Origin: Bacillota bacterium
Lineage (GTDB): Bacteria; Bacillota; Clostridia; Christensenellales; Aristaeellaceae
Reading direction: 5' to 3'
DNA length: 35,515 nt
NCBI GenBank assembly: GCA_023402355.1
Contig: JAEXCG010000070.1
Coordinates: 1 to 35,515, forward strand
The position numbers were made by a program, and so were the translations under genes. Positions 8,159-17,332 of the stretch are shown here, piece after piece. A model generated the notes under the pieces. That model was not told where the DNA came from and did not search any database. It was given only the letters and a program-made list of their open reading frames with translations. Within the stretch, counting starts at the first letter, position 1, and each line of letters begins with the position of its first letter.

Positions 8159-9450
8159 AAGAAAAACCTCCCGACCAGTTCCGGATAGGAAAGAAAATGC
8201 GCGTGCGCAAAGGTCGCCAGCGTGCGGCCGCGCGCGTAGCCGCATTTCCATGTGCGCTTGGGATCGCCGGCCTTTTGCACCGTGTAAACCTGCTCGACGG
8301 GGCCGCTGGGCTCGGCCACCGCGTGGTGAAACTCGTGCGCAGGAAAGCGATCGCCCGCGTCGTCCTCCACCTGCACATAGCCAAAGTGCTGAAGGCGCTT
8401 CGTCATATGGCAGCGCAGGGGGAGGAAGCCCACCATCTCCGCGTCGTCCAGGCGCTCGCTGAGGTAGAGCAGCCCGCCGCATTCGGCGTAGGCGGGCAGG
8501 CCGTCCCCCAGCGCGCGGCGGACGGCGCCCCGCATCGAATGGTTCTGCGCGAGCTCCTTTGCAAACACCTCCGGGAACCCCCCGCCGATGTACAGCCCGT
8601 CAAGGCCCTGGGGAAGCTGCGCGTCCCGCAGGGGGGAAAACGGGCACAGCTCCATGCCCATCTCCCGCAGCAGCTCGAGATTGGCCTCGTAATAGAAATG
8701 GAAGGCCTCGTCGAGGGCGACGCCCAGGCGGTAGGGGGCGACGGATGGGAGCTTGCGCGGGGAGCGCGGCAGCTCGGGCGCCTCCGAGGCGATGCGCAGC
8801 AGCAGGGAAAGGTCGAGCGTCGCCGCGGCGTCCCGCGCGGCCTCAAAGACGCGCGATGCGGCGTCCGGCGTCTCCTGGGCGGGGACGAGGCCCAGATGGC
8901 GGCTTTCAAAGTGCAGCGCGGGGTTCTTTTTCAAATAGCCCACGCAGGGAAGGCCGGTATGGTGGGCGACGGCCTCCCGAACCAGGGCGTAGTGCGACTC
9001 GCCGGAGACGCGGTTGACCAGCACGGCGGCGATGCCGCTGTCCGGCACGAAGGTCAAAAAGCCCTTTACCTGCGCCGCCACGCTGGCCGCGCCGCCGGAA
9101 GCGTCCACCACCAGCACCACGGGGGTCTTCGTCTTCCGGGCCAGCGCCCAGGTGGAACAGGCGAGGGTCTTCGTGTCCAGACCGTCGTAGTACCCCATGA
9201 CGCCCTCGATCACGGCGACGTCCGCGTCAGAATGTAAGAGGCGCAAGAGCGCCTCCTCCCGCATCAGCCACGCGTCCAGGTTGTGCGAGGGGCGGCCGCA
9301 TACGGCGCGGTGAAAGCCGGGGTCGATGTAATCCGGCCCCGCCTTGTACGGCGCGACACGCAGGCCGCGCTCGCGCAGCGCCGCCATGACGAGCAGCGAG
9401 GCGGTGGTCTTGCCGCAGCCGCTGCCCGTGCCCGCGATCAATACCCTCAT
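8155..9450 (-). CDS. cbiA: Cobyrinic acid a,c-diamide synthase
   Basis: 431 residues. It amidates carboxylates a and c of cobyrinic acid using ATP and glutamine. The P-loop GTGSGCGKT is at 7-15, followed by PYKAGPDYIDPGFH (34-47), which is diagnostic for CbiA. VIEGVMGYYDG is at 80-90. The C-terminal amidotransferase domain has Cys324 in AYAECGGLLYLS and a late histidine in FAHAHFLS. ATGA overlaps occur on both sides. Confidence 0.96.
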   Translation of the reverse strand: MRVLIAGTGSGCGKTTASLLVMAALRERGLRVAPYKAGPDYIDPGFHRAVCGRPSHNLDAWLMREEALLRLLHSDADVAVIEGVMGYYDGLDTKTLACSTWALARKTKTPVVLVVDASGGAASVAAQVKGFLTFVPDSGIAAVLVNRVSGESHYALVREAVAHHTGLPCVGYLKKNPALHFESRHLGLVPAQETPDAASRVFEAARDAAATLDLSLLLRIASEAPELPRSPRKLPSVAPYRLGVALDEAFHFYYEANLELLREMGMELCPFSPLRDAQLPQGLDGLYIGGGFPEVFAKELAQNHSMRGAVRRALGDGLPAYAECGGLLYLSERLDDAEMVGFLPLRCHMTKRLQHFGYVQVEDDAGDRFPAHEFHHAVAEPSGPVEQVYTVQKAGDPKRTWKCGYARGRTLATFAHAHFLSYPELVGRFFL

Positions 9451-10064
9451 ACGCGCGCCCCTTCGATGCCGTAGAGCAGCGCGTTCACGATCGCAGCCGC
9501 CACGTTGCTGCCGCCGCGCCTGCCCAGGGCGACGATGCAGGGGATGCCGCTGGCTAAGAGCGCCTCCTTTGCCTCCACGACATGCACAAAGCCCACCGGC
9601 ACGCCGATGGCGGCGACGTCCTCCGCGGGCCCCTTTTTAATCAGGGGGAAGAGGAACGTGGGCGCGTTGCCGCACACGAACAGCTTGGGCCCCGGCAGCG
9701 CGAGCGCGCGCTCCATGCTCACCTGGGCGCGGGTGATTTCCCGCGCCTTGGCCTCGGCCGCCACGTCCTCGTCGGCCATCAGGCACAGGGCCCGGGCGCC
9801 CAGCTTTGAAAGCGCCGCCTTGTTGATGCCCGAAAGCGCCATGTTGGTGTCCGTCACGACCGTCGCGCCGCGCGTGAGCAGGCCCCGCAGCCGCGCTGGC
9901 GCGTCCGGGGTGAAGCGTAGGCTTTCGGCAAAGGAAAAATCCGCCGTGGCGTGAATGACGCGCTTGACGATGGGCTTCACGTCCGCCGGAAGCTCCACGT
10001 GCAGTTCCGATTCGATGATCTCCATGCTCCTGCGCTCGATTTCCATGGGCTTCATGCTTACCAC
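9447..10064 (-). CDS. cbiC: Precorrin-8X methylmutase (cobalt-precorrin-8 methylmutase)
   Basis: 205 residues. It moves the C11 methyl group to C12 to give (hydrogeno)cobyrinic acid. The catalytic histidine region RVIHATADFSFAESL (His38) and VTDTNMALSGIN are both present, as are NAPTF and PVGFVHVVEAKE. The start is GTG at 10064, supported by AAAGGA 5 bases upstream and a 7-bp overlap with the cobO stop; an internal ATG at 10055 has no well-placed ribosome binding site. Confidence 0.94.
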   Translation of the reverse strand: MVSMKPMEIERRSMEIIESELHVELPADVKPIVKRVIHATADFSFAESLRFTPDAPARLRGLLTRGATVVTDTNMALSGINKAALSKLGARALCLMADEDVAAEAKAREITRAQVSMERALALPGPKLFVCGNAPTFLFPLIKKGPAEDVAAIGVPVGFVHVVEAKEALLASGIPCIVALGRRGGSNVAAAIVNALLYGIEGARV

Positions 10065-10585
10065 TCGATTCCTTTCCGCGCCTTCAGGCCCTCGGTCTGA
10101 TAGGGATGCTTTTCGGGCGTGACGACGCTGACGTAATCCGCCCGCTGACGCAGCCAGGCGGGGGCATTGCGCCCCGTCACCGCCACCTCGCCGTGCGCGA
10201 GGCCCGCGTCGATCAGGTCGGCGGCGTCCTGATCGCCAAGGAGCCCCAGATGCACGGCCATGGCCAATTCGTCCAGGACGACGAGCACAGGGCGCTCCTT
10301 TTCGATCAGAGCGATGAGCGCTTTGGCCTGCTCGAGCTGCTCCCTCGCCGTCCGCTCCTTCTCCTCCGCCGTCATCCGGGAGACGAAGCCCTTTACCGGC
10401 TTGCCCGCGCAGACGATCGCCTGCGGGAACTGCGCGAGCGCGCGCAGCTCCCCGGAGCGGCCGTCCTTGACGAACTGGGCGATCAAAACCCGGTTCCCGT
10501 GCCCCAGGCTGCGCAGCGCGAGGCCCATGGCCGCGGTCGTCTTGCCCTTGCCCTCGCCCGTGTACAAATGCAGTTTCGTTTCCAT
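10058..10585 (-). CDS. cobO: Corrinoid adenosyltransferase (CobO/BtuR type)
   Basis: 175 residues. It transfers the 5'-deoxyadenosyl group of ATP to cob(I)yrinic acid diamide or other cob(I) corrinoids. The P-loop-like GEGKGKTTAA begins at residue 10, and VLVVLDELAMAVHLGLL and VAVTGRNAPAWL are typical of BtuR/CobO. ATG 10585 is chosen because GGAGGG ends 5 bases upstream; an ATG six codons further upstream lies inside cbiD. One base separates it from the cbiD stop. Confidence 0.94.
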   Translation of the reverse strand: METKLHLYTGEGKGKTTAAMGLALRSLGHGNRVLIAQFVKDGRSGELRALAQFPQAIVCAGKPVKGFVSRMTAEEKERTAREQLEQAKALIALIEKERPVLVVLDELAMAVHLGLLGDQDAADLIDAGLAHGEVAVTGRNAPAWLRQRADYVSVVTPEKHPYQTEGLKARKGIEW

Positions 10586-10586
10586 C

Positions 10587-11636
10587 CTATCCCTCCGTCC
10601 CATATCGTCCGATCACCGCCCCGCCGCCGTCAAGCATCAACGCCGAGAGGCGAAGCCGGTCGCGCACCCGCGCCGCGCCGTAGCGGCAGGCCGTCTCGCA
10701 CAGCCGGTCCCATACGCGCGCATAGCCCGCCTGGGCGATGGGCGCGATCGCCCCGTCCAGCGTGATCCCCGCGTAAACCGCCTCCAGCAGCGGCAGCGGC
10801 GCGCCCAGCAGCGCCAGATGGGCGACGAGCGTTTCCCTGCGCCCGTCGCCGTAGCGGTTGTGCGTCTGCATGCTGCCGCCCGCCACCTTGACCAGCTTGC
10901 CCGGCTGCCCTGCGATCAGCAGGCCCGTAAAGCCCAGCTCTGCCGCCGCGTCCAGGGAAAAGCCGACGAAGTTGCTGATCTGCACGCAGGCAAGGGGGAT
11001 GCCCAGGGCCTTCACGGCCTTTTCCCCCTGGCTGCCGAAGACCAGCGCCAGGGAATCCGCGCCCTCGGCGCGCCGCATCGACATTTCCAGCCGGATCGAC
11101 TCGGTCAGCGCCTCTTCGCTCATGGGGCGCACGACGCCCGTGGTGCCCAGCACGGAAAGCCCGCCCTCCACGCCCAGGCGCGGGTTGAACGTCCGCTGCG
11201 CCAGCTCGCGCCCGCCCACGACGCCGACGGTGACCTTAGCCCCAAGCTCGCCCAGCACGGAGCGCACGGCCGCATCGATCATCTGCCGGGGGACGGGGTT
11301 GATGGCCGCCTCGCCGACCGGCAGCTTCAGCCCGGGCCTGGTGATGACGCCGACGCCCTCCCCGGCGCAAAAGCGGATCGGCCCGGGCGCGTTTTCGGGC
11401 TGCACCTGCGCCCACACCTCGCAGCCGTCGGTGATATCCGGGTCGTCGCCCGCGTCCTTGAAGACCGCGCAGGCAAAATCCCCGCGCGGGAAAATCTCCG
11501 GCGCGTAGGGTCTGCCAGCGGGGGTGACGATTTCCACCCTATGCGGGCACTCCCCGTCCCTGCGCCACAGGCAGCTCGCCAGCGCCGCCGCGGCCGCGCA
11601 GCTGCCCGTGGTAAAGCCCTCGCGCAGGGCTTTCAT
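10587..11636 (-). CDS. cbiD: Cobalt-precorrin-5B C1-methyltransferase
   Basis: 349 residues. CbiD is specific to the anaerobic, early-cobalt pathway. The N-terminus has REGFTTGSCAAAAA, the family hallmark, followed by DAGDDPDITDG and PGEGVG-like segments (CAGEGVGVITRPGLKLP), then GVVGGRELAQRTFNPRLGV and GLLIAGQPGKLVKVAGG. Together with cbiG and the absence of cobG this argues for anaerobic corrin synthesis. It overlaps cobJ by 4 bp. Confidence 0.96.
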   Translation of the reverse strand: MKALREGFTTGSCAAAAALASCLWRRDGECPHRVEIVTPAGRPYAPEIFPRGDFACAVFKDAGDDPDITDGCEVWAQVQPENAPGPIRFCAGEGVGVITRPGLKLPVGEAAINPVPRQMIDAAVRSVLGELGAKVTVGVVGGRELAQRTFNPRLGVEGGLSVLGTTGVVRPMSEEALTESIRLEMSMRRAEGADSLALVFGSQGEKAVKALGIPLACVQISNFVGFSLDAAAELGFTGLLIAGQPGKLVKVAGGSMQTHNRYGDGRRETLVAHLALLGAPLPLLEAVYAGITLDGAIAPIAQAGYARVWDRLCETACRYGAARVRDRLRLSALMLDGGGAVIGRYGTEG

Positions 11637-12349
11637 CGCCCGTACCCCCGCGGCGTGAGCATGCGGCCATGGCGCAGGATGGTTTCGCTGCTGCCGACAA
11701 GGACGGTGGTAAACATGTCGAGGCGCTCTTCCGCCAGCTCCCGCAGCGTCAGGATGCGCCGCGTCTGTCCCTCGCGGGCGACGTTCCTCGCCAGGCCGCA
11801 GACCGTCTCCGGCGCGCGGTAGCGAAGGAGGACCTCGCAGGCCCGGCGCAGGTGCCCGGCGCGCTGGCGGCTGGCCGGGTTGTAGAGCGCGCAGGCGAAG
11901 TCGCCCGCGCCGACGGCTTCAAGCCGCCGCTCGATCCGCTCCCACGGGGTCATCAGGTCCGACAGGCTGACGAGCGCGAAGTCGCCGGAGAGCGGCGCGC
12001 CCAGCAGGGCGGCGGCGCTCAGCGCCGCCGTCACCCCCGGCACGATCTCGATTTCATCCGTTTCCTCCGCCAGTTCCAGCAGCAGCGAGGCCATGCCGTA
12101 CACCTGCGCGTCGCCGGAGCAGCACAGCGCCACCCGCCTGCCCTCGCGGGATAGGCGAAGGGCCGCCCGGCACCGCTCCGCCTCGCCCCGCATGCCCGTT
12201 TCCAAGCAGGGCTTGTCCGGATACTGCGGCCGCAGCAAGTCGATGTAGGCAGTGTAGCCCACCAGGATGTCCGCGCGCTCAAGCGCCGCCTCGGCGTCAA
12301 GCGTCCGCCCGCCCGGCGCGCCCGGGCCGATGCCGACCACGTCAATCAT
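11633..12349 (-). CDS. cobJ: Precorrin-3B / cobalt-factor III C17-methyltransferase
   Basis: 238 residues, equivalent to CbiH. A SAM-dependent tetrapyrrole methylase that methylates C17 and contracts the ring. The start MIDVVGIGPGAPGG is the family P1 motif, YTAYIDLL follows, and CCSGDAQVYGMASLL and EIVPGVTAALSAAALLGAPL are the central SAM-binding motifs. ATG 12349 overlaps the cbiG stop and has GGGGAGG upstream; the longer upstream frame is antisense-free coding sequence of cbiG. Length is typical. Confidence 0.95.
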   Translation of the reverse strand: MIDVVGIGPGAPGGRTLDAEAALERADILVGYTAYIDLLRPQYPDKPCLETGMRGEAERCRAALRLSREGRRVALCCSGDAQVYGMASLLLELAEETDEIEIVPGVTAALSAAALLGAPLSGDFALVSLSDLMTPWERIERRLEAVGAGDFACALYNPASRQRAGHLRRACEVLLRYRAPETVCGLARNVAREGQTRRILTLRELAEERLDMFTTVLVGSSETILRHGRMLTPRGYGR

Positions 12350-13233
12350 ATCGGTTCCTCCCCCGCAAGCGCGAGCGTCACGCCCGCAAAGCCTGTCTTT
12401 CCGATCAGCAATACGCCGCCGCCGGCCTTTACCGCCGCCCGCTCGCACACGCAGCCCACGCCCGTCGTCTGCTCGACGAAGGCGGAATGGGCAAACCGGC
12501 CGGGCAGCGCGGACAGCGCCCCGGCGTCGTAGGTCAAAAACGGCAGGCGATATTTTTCCGCAAAAGCGATGAGCGCCCCTTCGCGCGCCTTGAGGTCGAT
12601 GGACGAGAGCGCGCGCACGGACAGGAGCGACACGCCGTTGTCCCGGAGGAAGTCCAGCGCGCAGCGTTCAAAATGGTCGGCGTCCACCCCGCGCCTGCAG
12701 CCCGCGCCCAGCACCAGCGTGCGCGGGCGCAGAAGGAGCGTCACCGGAAACGGGGGCTTGAGTTCCCGTTCGCTGATCATAACGCCCACGCGCTCCCCGG
12801 CCAGCGCGCCGGCGGAGACCGGCTTGATCGCGCCGGGGTTTTCGATGGCGCAGCCGTTTTGCACGGCCCACGCGTCGATGGCCGGGACGCCGCGCACGTC
12901 CGTCGCGGTCGTGATGACCGGCGCCGCACCTGTGCGTTCGGCGATCGCCCGCGAAAGCGCGTTGGCCCCGCCGATATGGCCCGAGAGGATGGGGATGACA
13001 AAGCGCCCCGCCTCGTCCATCACGACGACGGCCGGATCGCGCGTCTTATCCCGCACAAGGGGCGCGACGGCGCGAACGGCGATGCCGCAGGCGCCGATGA
13101 ACAAAAGGGCGTCGCTCTGCGCAAAGGCCTCGCGCGCCCAGCGCATCACCGGCACGCCGCGCTCCACCGCAAACCCCAGCCTCTCCTGCCAGGCCTGTCC
13201 GCGCGCGGTAAAGGCGATGGCGCGCACCCTCAT
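12346..13233 (-). CDS. cbiG: Cobalt-precorrin-5A hydrolase
   Basis: 295 residues. CbiG opens the delta-lactone of cobalt-precorrin-5A and releases acetaldehyde. The central region LLFIGACGIAVRAVAPLVRDK, followed by PILSGHIGGANALSR and PVITTATDVRGVPAIDAWA, is the conserved CbiG core. The C-terminal domain has LGAGCRRGVDAD and a FVEQTTGVGCVCERAA segment. It is shorter than many CbiG proteins, mainly in the N-terminal part before the core, where only about 45 residues are present. ATG 13233 is fixed by ATGA overlap with cbiF. Confidence 0.93.
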   Translation of the reverse strand: MRVRAIAFTARGQAWQERLGFAVERGVPVMRWAREAFAQSDALLFIGACGIAVRAVAPLVRDKTRDPAVVVMDEAGRFVIPILSGHIGGANALSRAIAERTGAAPVITTATDVRGVPAIDAWAVQNGCAIENPGAIKPVSAGALAGERVGVMISERELKPPFPVTLLLRPRTLVLGAGCRRGVDADHFERCALDFLRDNGVSLLSVRALSSIDLKAREGALIAFAEKYRLPFLTYDAGALSALPGRFAHSAFVEQTTGVGCVCERAAVKAGGGVLLIGKTGFAGVTLALAGEEPI

Positions 13234-13976
13234 CGTCTTGCCTCCCGGAAACGGTGAGCATAGGCGGGGTCGTAGAGCTTTGAGCGCGTGTGCGCCGTCC
13301 TGAGGAAATCGCCCACCACCACCAGCGCGGTGCTTTCGATGTGCGCGGCGCGCCCCGGCAGCTCCTTGAGCGTGCCGCGCACGATTTCCTCCTCCGGCCA
13401 GGTGGCCTTGTAGACCACGGCGGCCGGGGTGTCCGCGCCGTATCCGCCCTCGACCAGCTCCCGGCACAAATCCGATAGCATGCCCACGCTTAAAAAGAAC
13501 ACCATCGTCGCGCCGTGCGCCGCCAAGGCGGGGACGCGCTCGCTTTCCGGCACCGCGGTTCGTCCTTTCCGGCGGCTGATGATGACCGTCTGGCTCTGAT
13601 CCGCCGGCGTGTACTCCGTCTTGAGCGCGGCGGCGGCGGCGCAAAAGGCGCTGACGCCCGGCACCACCTCGTATTCAAAGCCCAGCGCGTCCAGCCTTTC
13701 CATCTGCTCGCGGATCGCCCCGTACAGGCAGGGATCGCCCGTGTGCAGCCGCACGACGACCGCCTCCCGGGGAAGGGCGGTCATCGCATCTATGACCTCC
13801 TCCAGCGTCATGGAGGCGCTGTTCATGACGGCGGCCTCCGGCGGGCAGTAGGAGAGCAGCTCCGGGTTGACCAGGGAGCCCGCGTAGACGACCAGCCGGG
13901 CGCGGGCAAGAAGCGCCGCGCCGCGCACGGTGATCAGGTCCTTCGCGCCGGGGCCCGCGCCGATAAAGTAGATCAT
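13230..13976 (-). CDS. cbiF: Precorrin-4 / cobalt-precorrin-4 C11-methyltransferase
   Basis: 248 residues, equivalent to CobM. The start MIYFIGAGPGAKDLITVRGA is diagnostic. YAGSLVNPELL, RLHTGDPCLYGAIREQ and YEVVPGVSAFCAAAAAL follow in the tetrapyrrole methylase order, and TQSQT-like DQSQTVIISRR is typical of CbiF. The start is set by an ATGA overlap with cbiET and a GAGGA site just upstream; the long in-frame extension upstream is the shadow of cbiET. Confidence 0.95.
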   Translation of the reverse strand: MIYFIGAGPGAKDLITVRGAALLARARLVVYAGSLVNPELLSYCPPEAAVMNSASMTLEEVIDAMTALPREAVVVRLHTGDPCLYGAIREQMERLDALGFEYEVVPGVSAFCAAAAALKTEYTPADQSQTVIISRRKGRTAVPESERVPALAAHGATMVFFLSVGMLSDLCRELVEGGYGADTPAAVVYKATWPEEEIVRGTLKELPGRAAHIESTALVVVGDFLRTAHTRSKLYDPAYAHRFREARR

Positions 13977-15208
13977 GCCGTTTCCTCCTCGGGGATGATG
14001 TCGCCGGATAGGATGAGGACGGGGTTTTGCGCCCGAAACATCGTGTAGGCGCCGACGGGCTCCAGACGGGATATGCCCGCCTGCACCGCGCTGAAATTGG
14101 AGAGGCTGCGCATCTGCGCTGTCAGCGCCGCCGCGCTTTCCACCGTCACCGCCGTGGCGGCGACGCGCAGGGGCTTTCTCAGGCTGCGCAGGAAGGCGAA
14201 GACCGCGCCGCAGGCCCCGCCCGTGCCGCCCAGGAAGACGTGCGTGGGCGCGGGCAGGCCGCAAAGCGCCCGGGGCGCTTCGCCGGGGACGGCGCGCAGG
14301 TTGCCAAGGTGAAAGCGCGCCTTGTTCCCGGCGATCAATTCGAGCGCCTGCGCGTCGCGTTCCACGGCATAGACCTCCCCCAGCGGGCATTGGCGCGCGC
14401 ACTCCACGGACACGCTCCCCGTGCCCGCGCCGACATCCCACACCACCGCGTCGGGCGGCAGCGCCAGGGCGGCGAGCAGGAGCACGCGGATTTCCCGCTT
14501 GGTCATGGGCGTTTTGCCGCGCACGAAGGCGTCGTCGGGCAGTCCCACGGGCGGCAGGCCAACGGACGACAGCCCTTTTTCCGGCGCGGGGTTCTGGACG
14601 AGCGCCATGCAGAGGGCGTCGTACGCGCGCGGGGCGTAGGGCGCGATGGACTGGTCCGGATAGGATACGCGCTCGCCGACGAGGAGCGCCGCCTGACAAA
14701 GGCCCCCTTCGTCCAGCGCGGCGCGCACCCAGGCGGGGTTGTGCTCCTCGTCCAGGAAGAGGATCACCTGTCCGCTCGTGCGCGCCGCATGGCACAGCGC
14801 GCTCCCGGAGAGCGCCCGGCCGTGGGCGGAGAGGATGCAGGCGTTCTGCCAGGGCAGCCCCAGCGCCGCCATGAAGGCCTGCAGGGCGCTGACGCCGGGA
14901 AGCACGCGCAGGTTTTCCCGCCCAAAGCGCGTTTTGAGAACGCCCTGAAGGCTGTAAAGCCCCGCATCGCCGGAGACGAGCACGGCGACGCGCCGCCCCT
15001 TGGCCCGCAGGGCGTCCATTTGCTCCATCGCGGCGGCAAAGGGGGAAAGGGGGCGCACCTTTGCCCCGTCGGAAACGAACGCCGCGTGCCGGGGCGCGCA
15101 GAAGACCACGTCCGCGCCCTCGATCGCCCGCGCCGCCTGGGCGGTCAGGAGGTTTTCATGCCCGGGCCCTACGCTGACGACTTCGATCGGGTTCTCACCT
15201 GGATTCAC
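13973..15208 (-). CDS. cbiET: Precorrin-6Y C5,15-methyltransferase / C15-decarboxylating fusion
   Basis: 411 residues, a CobL-like fusion. Residues about 8-205 are the CbiE tetrapyrrole-methylase half (VVSVGPGHENLLTAQA, LVSGDAGLYSL, VLPGVSALQAFMAALGL). Residues about 225-411 are the CbiT half, a Rossmann SAM methyltransferase (VRGKTPMTKREIRVLLL, VWDVGAGTGSVSVECA, FLGGTGG). The fused form keeps C5/C15 methylation and decarboxylation in one polypeptide. It overlaps btuD and cbiF by ATGA junctions. Confidence 0.95.
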   Translation of the reverse strand: MNPGENPIEVVSVGPGHENLLTAQAARAIEGADVVFCAPRHAAFVSDGAKVRPLSPFAAAMEQMDALRAKGRRVAVLVSGDAGLYSLQGVLKTRFGRENLRVLPGVSALQAFMAALGLPWQNACILSAHGRALSGSALCHAARTSGQVILFLDEEHNPAWVRAALDEGGLCQAALLVGERVSYPDQSIAPYAPRAYDALCMALVQNPAPEKGLSSVGLPPVGLPDDAFVRGKTPMTKREIRVLLLAALALPPDAVVWDVGAGTGSVSVECARQCPLGEVYAVERDAQALELIAGNKARFHLGNLRAVPGEAPRALCGLPAPTHVFLGGTGGACGAVFAFLRSLRKPLRVAATAVTVESAAALTAQMRSLSNFSAVQAGISRLEPVGAYTMFRAQNPVLILSGDIIPEEETA

Positions 15209-16317
15209 GGCACATCCCTCACAATCGGCAGGTCCATCTGCCGGGCCCTTTCGAGCAGCCGGCCGTTTTCACGGTTCATCTCCAATATCGGCACCCCGGT
15301 ATGCAGCAGGGCCTTGCAGTGCGTGAGCGCCTCCTCCGCCTGCGCGTACATCGCGGGCGAGATCGGCGTAAAGGCGCTCTGCACGAAGGTCTTAGCCGCC
15401 AGCATGCGCGCGACGGCGTAATCCACGTCGTTGTCAAAGAGGATGCCCGCATAGAAGGGGCGCCGTTTCTTCTGCAGCGCCCGGAAGTAAGGGATGCCGC
15501 AGCCCGCGCCGCACAGGACGAACAGGTCCGGCTTGCCCCGGGGGCGGTCCAGCTCCACGCTGCCGAAGAGCACGTTGTAGCTACCCTGCGTCAGGTCGTA
15601 CAGGCTGGCGATGTTCTCCTGCGTGAACACCTCCGCCGGCGTCCCCGCGCTGGCGACGGCCTCCCCCTTCACGCACATCACCACGTCGGATACCTTCTCC
15701 GCCAGGTCGATCTCGTGCAGCGAGAGGATGACGGTGATCCCCTTTTCGCGCGACATTTCCAGGAGGATGTCCAGCAGCTCGATCTTGTGGCGGATGTCCA
15801 GAAAGGAGGTGGGCTCGTCCAGGACGATGATCTCCGGCTCCTGGCACAGCGCCCGGGCGAGCAGCACGCGCTGGCGCTGGCCGTCGCTGATCTGGGTGAA
15901 GTCCCGCTCCTTGAGGTCGAGCGCCCGCACGCGCGCGAGGCTGCGCTCGATCACCTCCCGGTCGTGGGCGGTCAGGCGGCCGAAGCGGTCGGTGTAGGGG
16001 TAGCGGCCGGAGGCCACCACGTCGTAGCAAGTCATCATCTCGGGCCGGATGCGTTCGGTGAGCACCACCGATAGGCGGGTCGCCACATCGCGGTAGCGCA
16101 TGGCGCCGATCTCCTCCCGGCCGATGTACACCGTGCCGGCGATAGGGGCCAGGTGGCGGGTGATGCTCTTGAGGATGGTCGACTTGCCGGCGCCGTTCGG
16201 GCCGATCAGCGTCAGGATCTGCCCCCGCTCGAGGGTGATGCCGATATCCCGGATCAGCGGCACGCCGCCGTACCCCACCGTGAGGCCGCGGGTAGAAAAG
16301 GCATAGGTCTTGTTCAT
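15205..16317 (-). CDS. btuD: Corrinoid (FecE/BtuD-type) ABC transporter ATPase with extra C-terminal domain
   Basis: 370 residues, about 110 longer than a plain FecE/BtuD ATPase. Walker A GPNGAGKST is at 39-47, the signature is ISDGQRQR (143-150) in place of LSGGQ, Walker B IIVLDEPTS is at 163-171 and the switch His is in LSLHEIDLAE (199-208). Residues about 262-370 form an additional domain with LFVLCGAGCGIPYFRALQKK and GILFDNDVDYAVARMLAA; I do not recognise it. Cys269 and Cys273 (C-G-A-G-C) are close together and could bind metal or a ligand. Position next to btuC/btuF and behind a cobalamin riboswitch argues for corrinoid uptake. Confidence 0.9.
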   Translation of the reverse strand: MNKTYAFSTRGLTVGYGGVPLIRDIGITLERGQILTLIGPNGAGKSTILKSITRHLAPIAGTVYIGREEIGAMRYRDVATRLSVVLTERIRPEMMTCYDVVASGRYPYTDRFGRLTAHDREVIERSLARVRALDLKERDFTQISDGQRQRVLLARALCQEPEIIVLDEPTSFLDIRHKIELLDILLEMSREKGITVILSLHEIDLAEKVSDVVMCVKGEAVASAGTPAEVFTQENIASLYDLTQGSYNVLFGSVELDRPRGKPDLFVLCGAGCGIPYFRALQKKRRPFYAGILFDNDVDYAVARMLAAKTFVQSAFTPISPAMYAQAEEALTHCKALLHTGVPILEMNRENGRLLERARQMDLPIVRDVP

Positions 16318-16318
16318 C

Positions 16319-17332
16319 TTAATTTGTCCTCTGGCGCCTGAGCATCAGGGCGATGACCACCGGCGCGCCGAACACCGCCGTGACGGTGCTGATGGCCAGC
16401 TCGGTGGGGGAAAAGGCGGTGCGGGCGATGAGGTCGCACAGCATGCAGAACACGCCGCCGCACAGGAACGTGCCGGGAATGATGACCAGCGGCTTGGCCG
16501 TGCCGAAGAGCAGCTTGGTCATGTGCGGCACCGCGATGCCGACAAAGGAGATGGGGCCCGACAGCGCGGTGACGCACGCGGAGAGCACGCTGGACAGGAA
16601 AATCAGCACCGCGCGGAAGGCCCTTACGTTGATGCCCATGCTCTGGGCATAGCCCTCGCCCAGCTGATAGGCCCCGATGGGCTTGGACAGGAAAAACGTC
16701 GCCAAAAGCGCCGCGAAGATCACCGCGCAGCAGACCCCCAGGTTATCCCAGGCGACGGCGGAAAAGCTGCCCATGGACCATGCGTGCAGGTTGGCCACGT
16801 CGGCCTCCTGCGCGAAGGTGATGAGGAAGTCCGTGACGGCGGTGCAGATGTTCCCGATCATGATGCCGATCACCAGCAGCATGGCCATGCTGCGCACCCG
16901 GCGGGCGAAGAGCAGCACGAAGCCCGTGCAGAACATGGAGCCGATAAAAGCGGCCAGCATGGTCGCCGCGAAGGAGACGCCGGCGTGGCGGCGCAGCACG
17001 AAGATCATCACGATGCCCACGAACATCTTCGCGCCGGAGGAGATACCCAGCACGTACGGCCCGGATATCGGGTTGCGGAAAAAGGTCTGCAAAAGGAAGC
17101 CCGATACGGACAGCGCGCCGCCGAGCACGGCCGCCGCGATCAGACGCGGCAGCCTGATTTTCCAAATGACGTTGCCGGCCGTGCTGCCCTCCCCCGGCCC
17201 GGAGAGGAGGATGCGCACGATCTCCCCGGGCGAAATCGAGATGCTGCCCGTGTTGACGTTGAGGATGATCAGCAGCCCGAAGGAAAAGATCAGCAGCAGG
17301 AACACGACATAGCCGCGAAGCCGCCTGCTCAT
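16319..17332 (-). CDS. btuC: FecCD-family permease for corrinoid uptake
   Basis: 337 residues with about ten membrane segments, the size of BtuC/FecD. Conserved features are IRLPRLIAAAVLGGALSVSG (about 63-82), FFRNPISGPYVLGISSGA, SMGINVRAFRAVLI and LSGPISFVGIAVPHMTK, the last being the coupling region contacting the ATPase. It overlaps btuF by 4 bp and is separated from btuD by one base. Confidence 0.94.
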   Translation of the reverse strand: MSRRLRGYVVFLLLIFSFGLLIILNVNTGSISISPGEIVRILLSGPGEGSTAGNVIWKIRLPRLIAAAVLGGALSVSGFLLQTFFRNPISGPYVLGISSGAKMFVGIVMIFVLRRHAGVSFAATMLAAFIGSMFCTGFVLLFARRVRSMAMLLVIGIMIGNICTAVTDFLITFAQEADVANLHAWSMGSFSAVAWDNLGVCCAVIFAALLATFFLSKPIGAYQLGEGYAQSMGINVRAFRAVLIFLSSVLSACVTALSGPISFVGIAVPHMTKLLFGTAKPLVIIPGTFLCGGVFCMLCDLIARTAFSPTELAISTVTAVFGAPVVIALMLRRQRTN

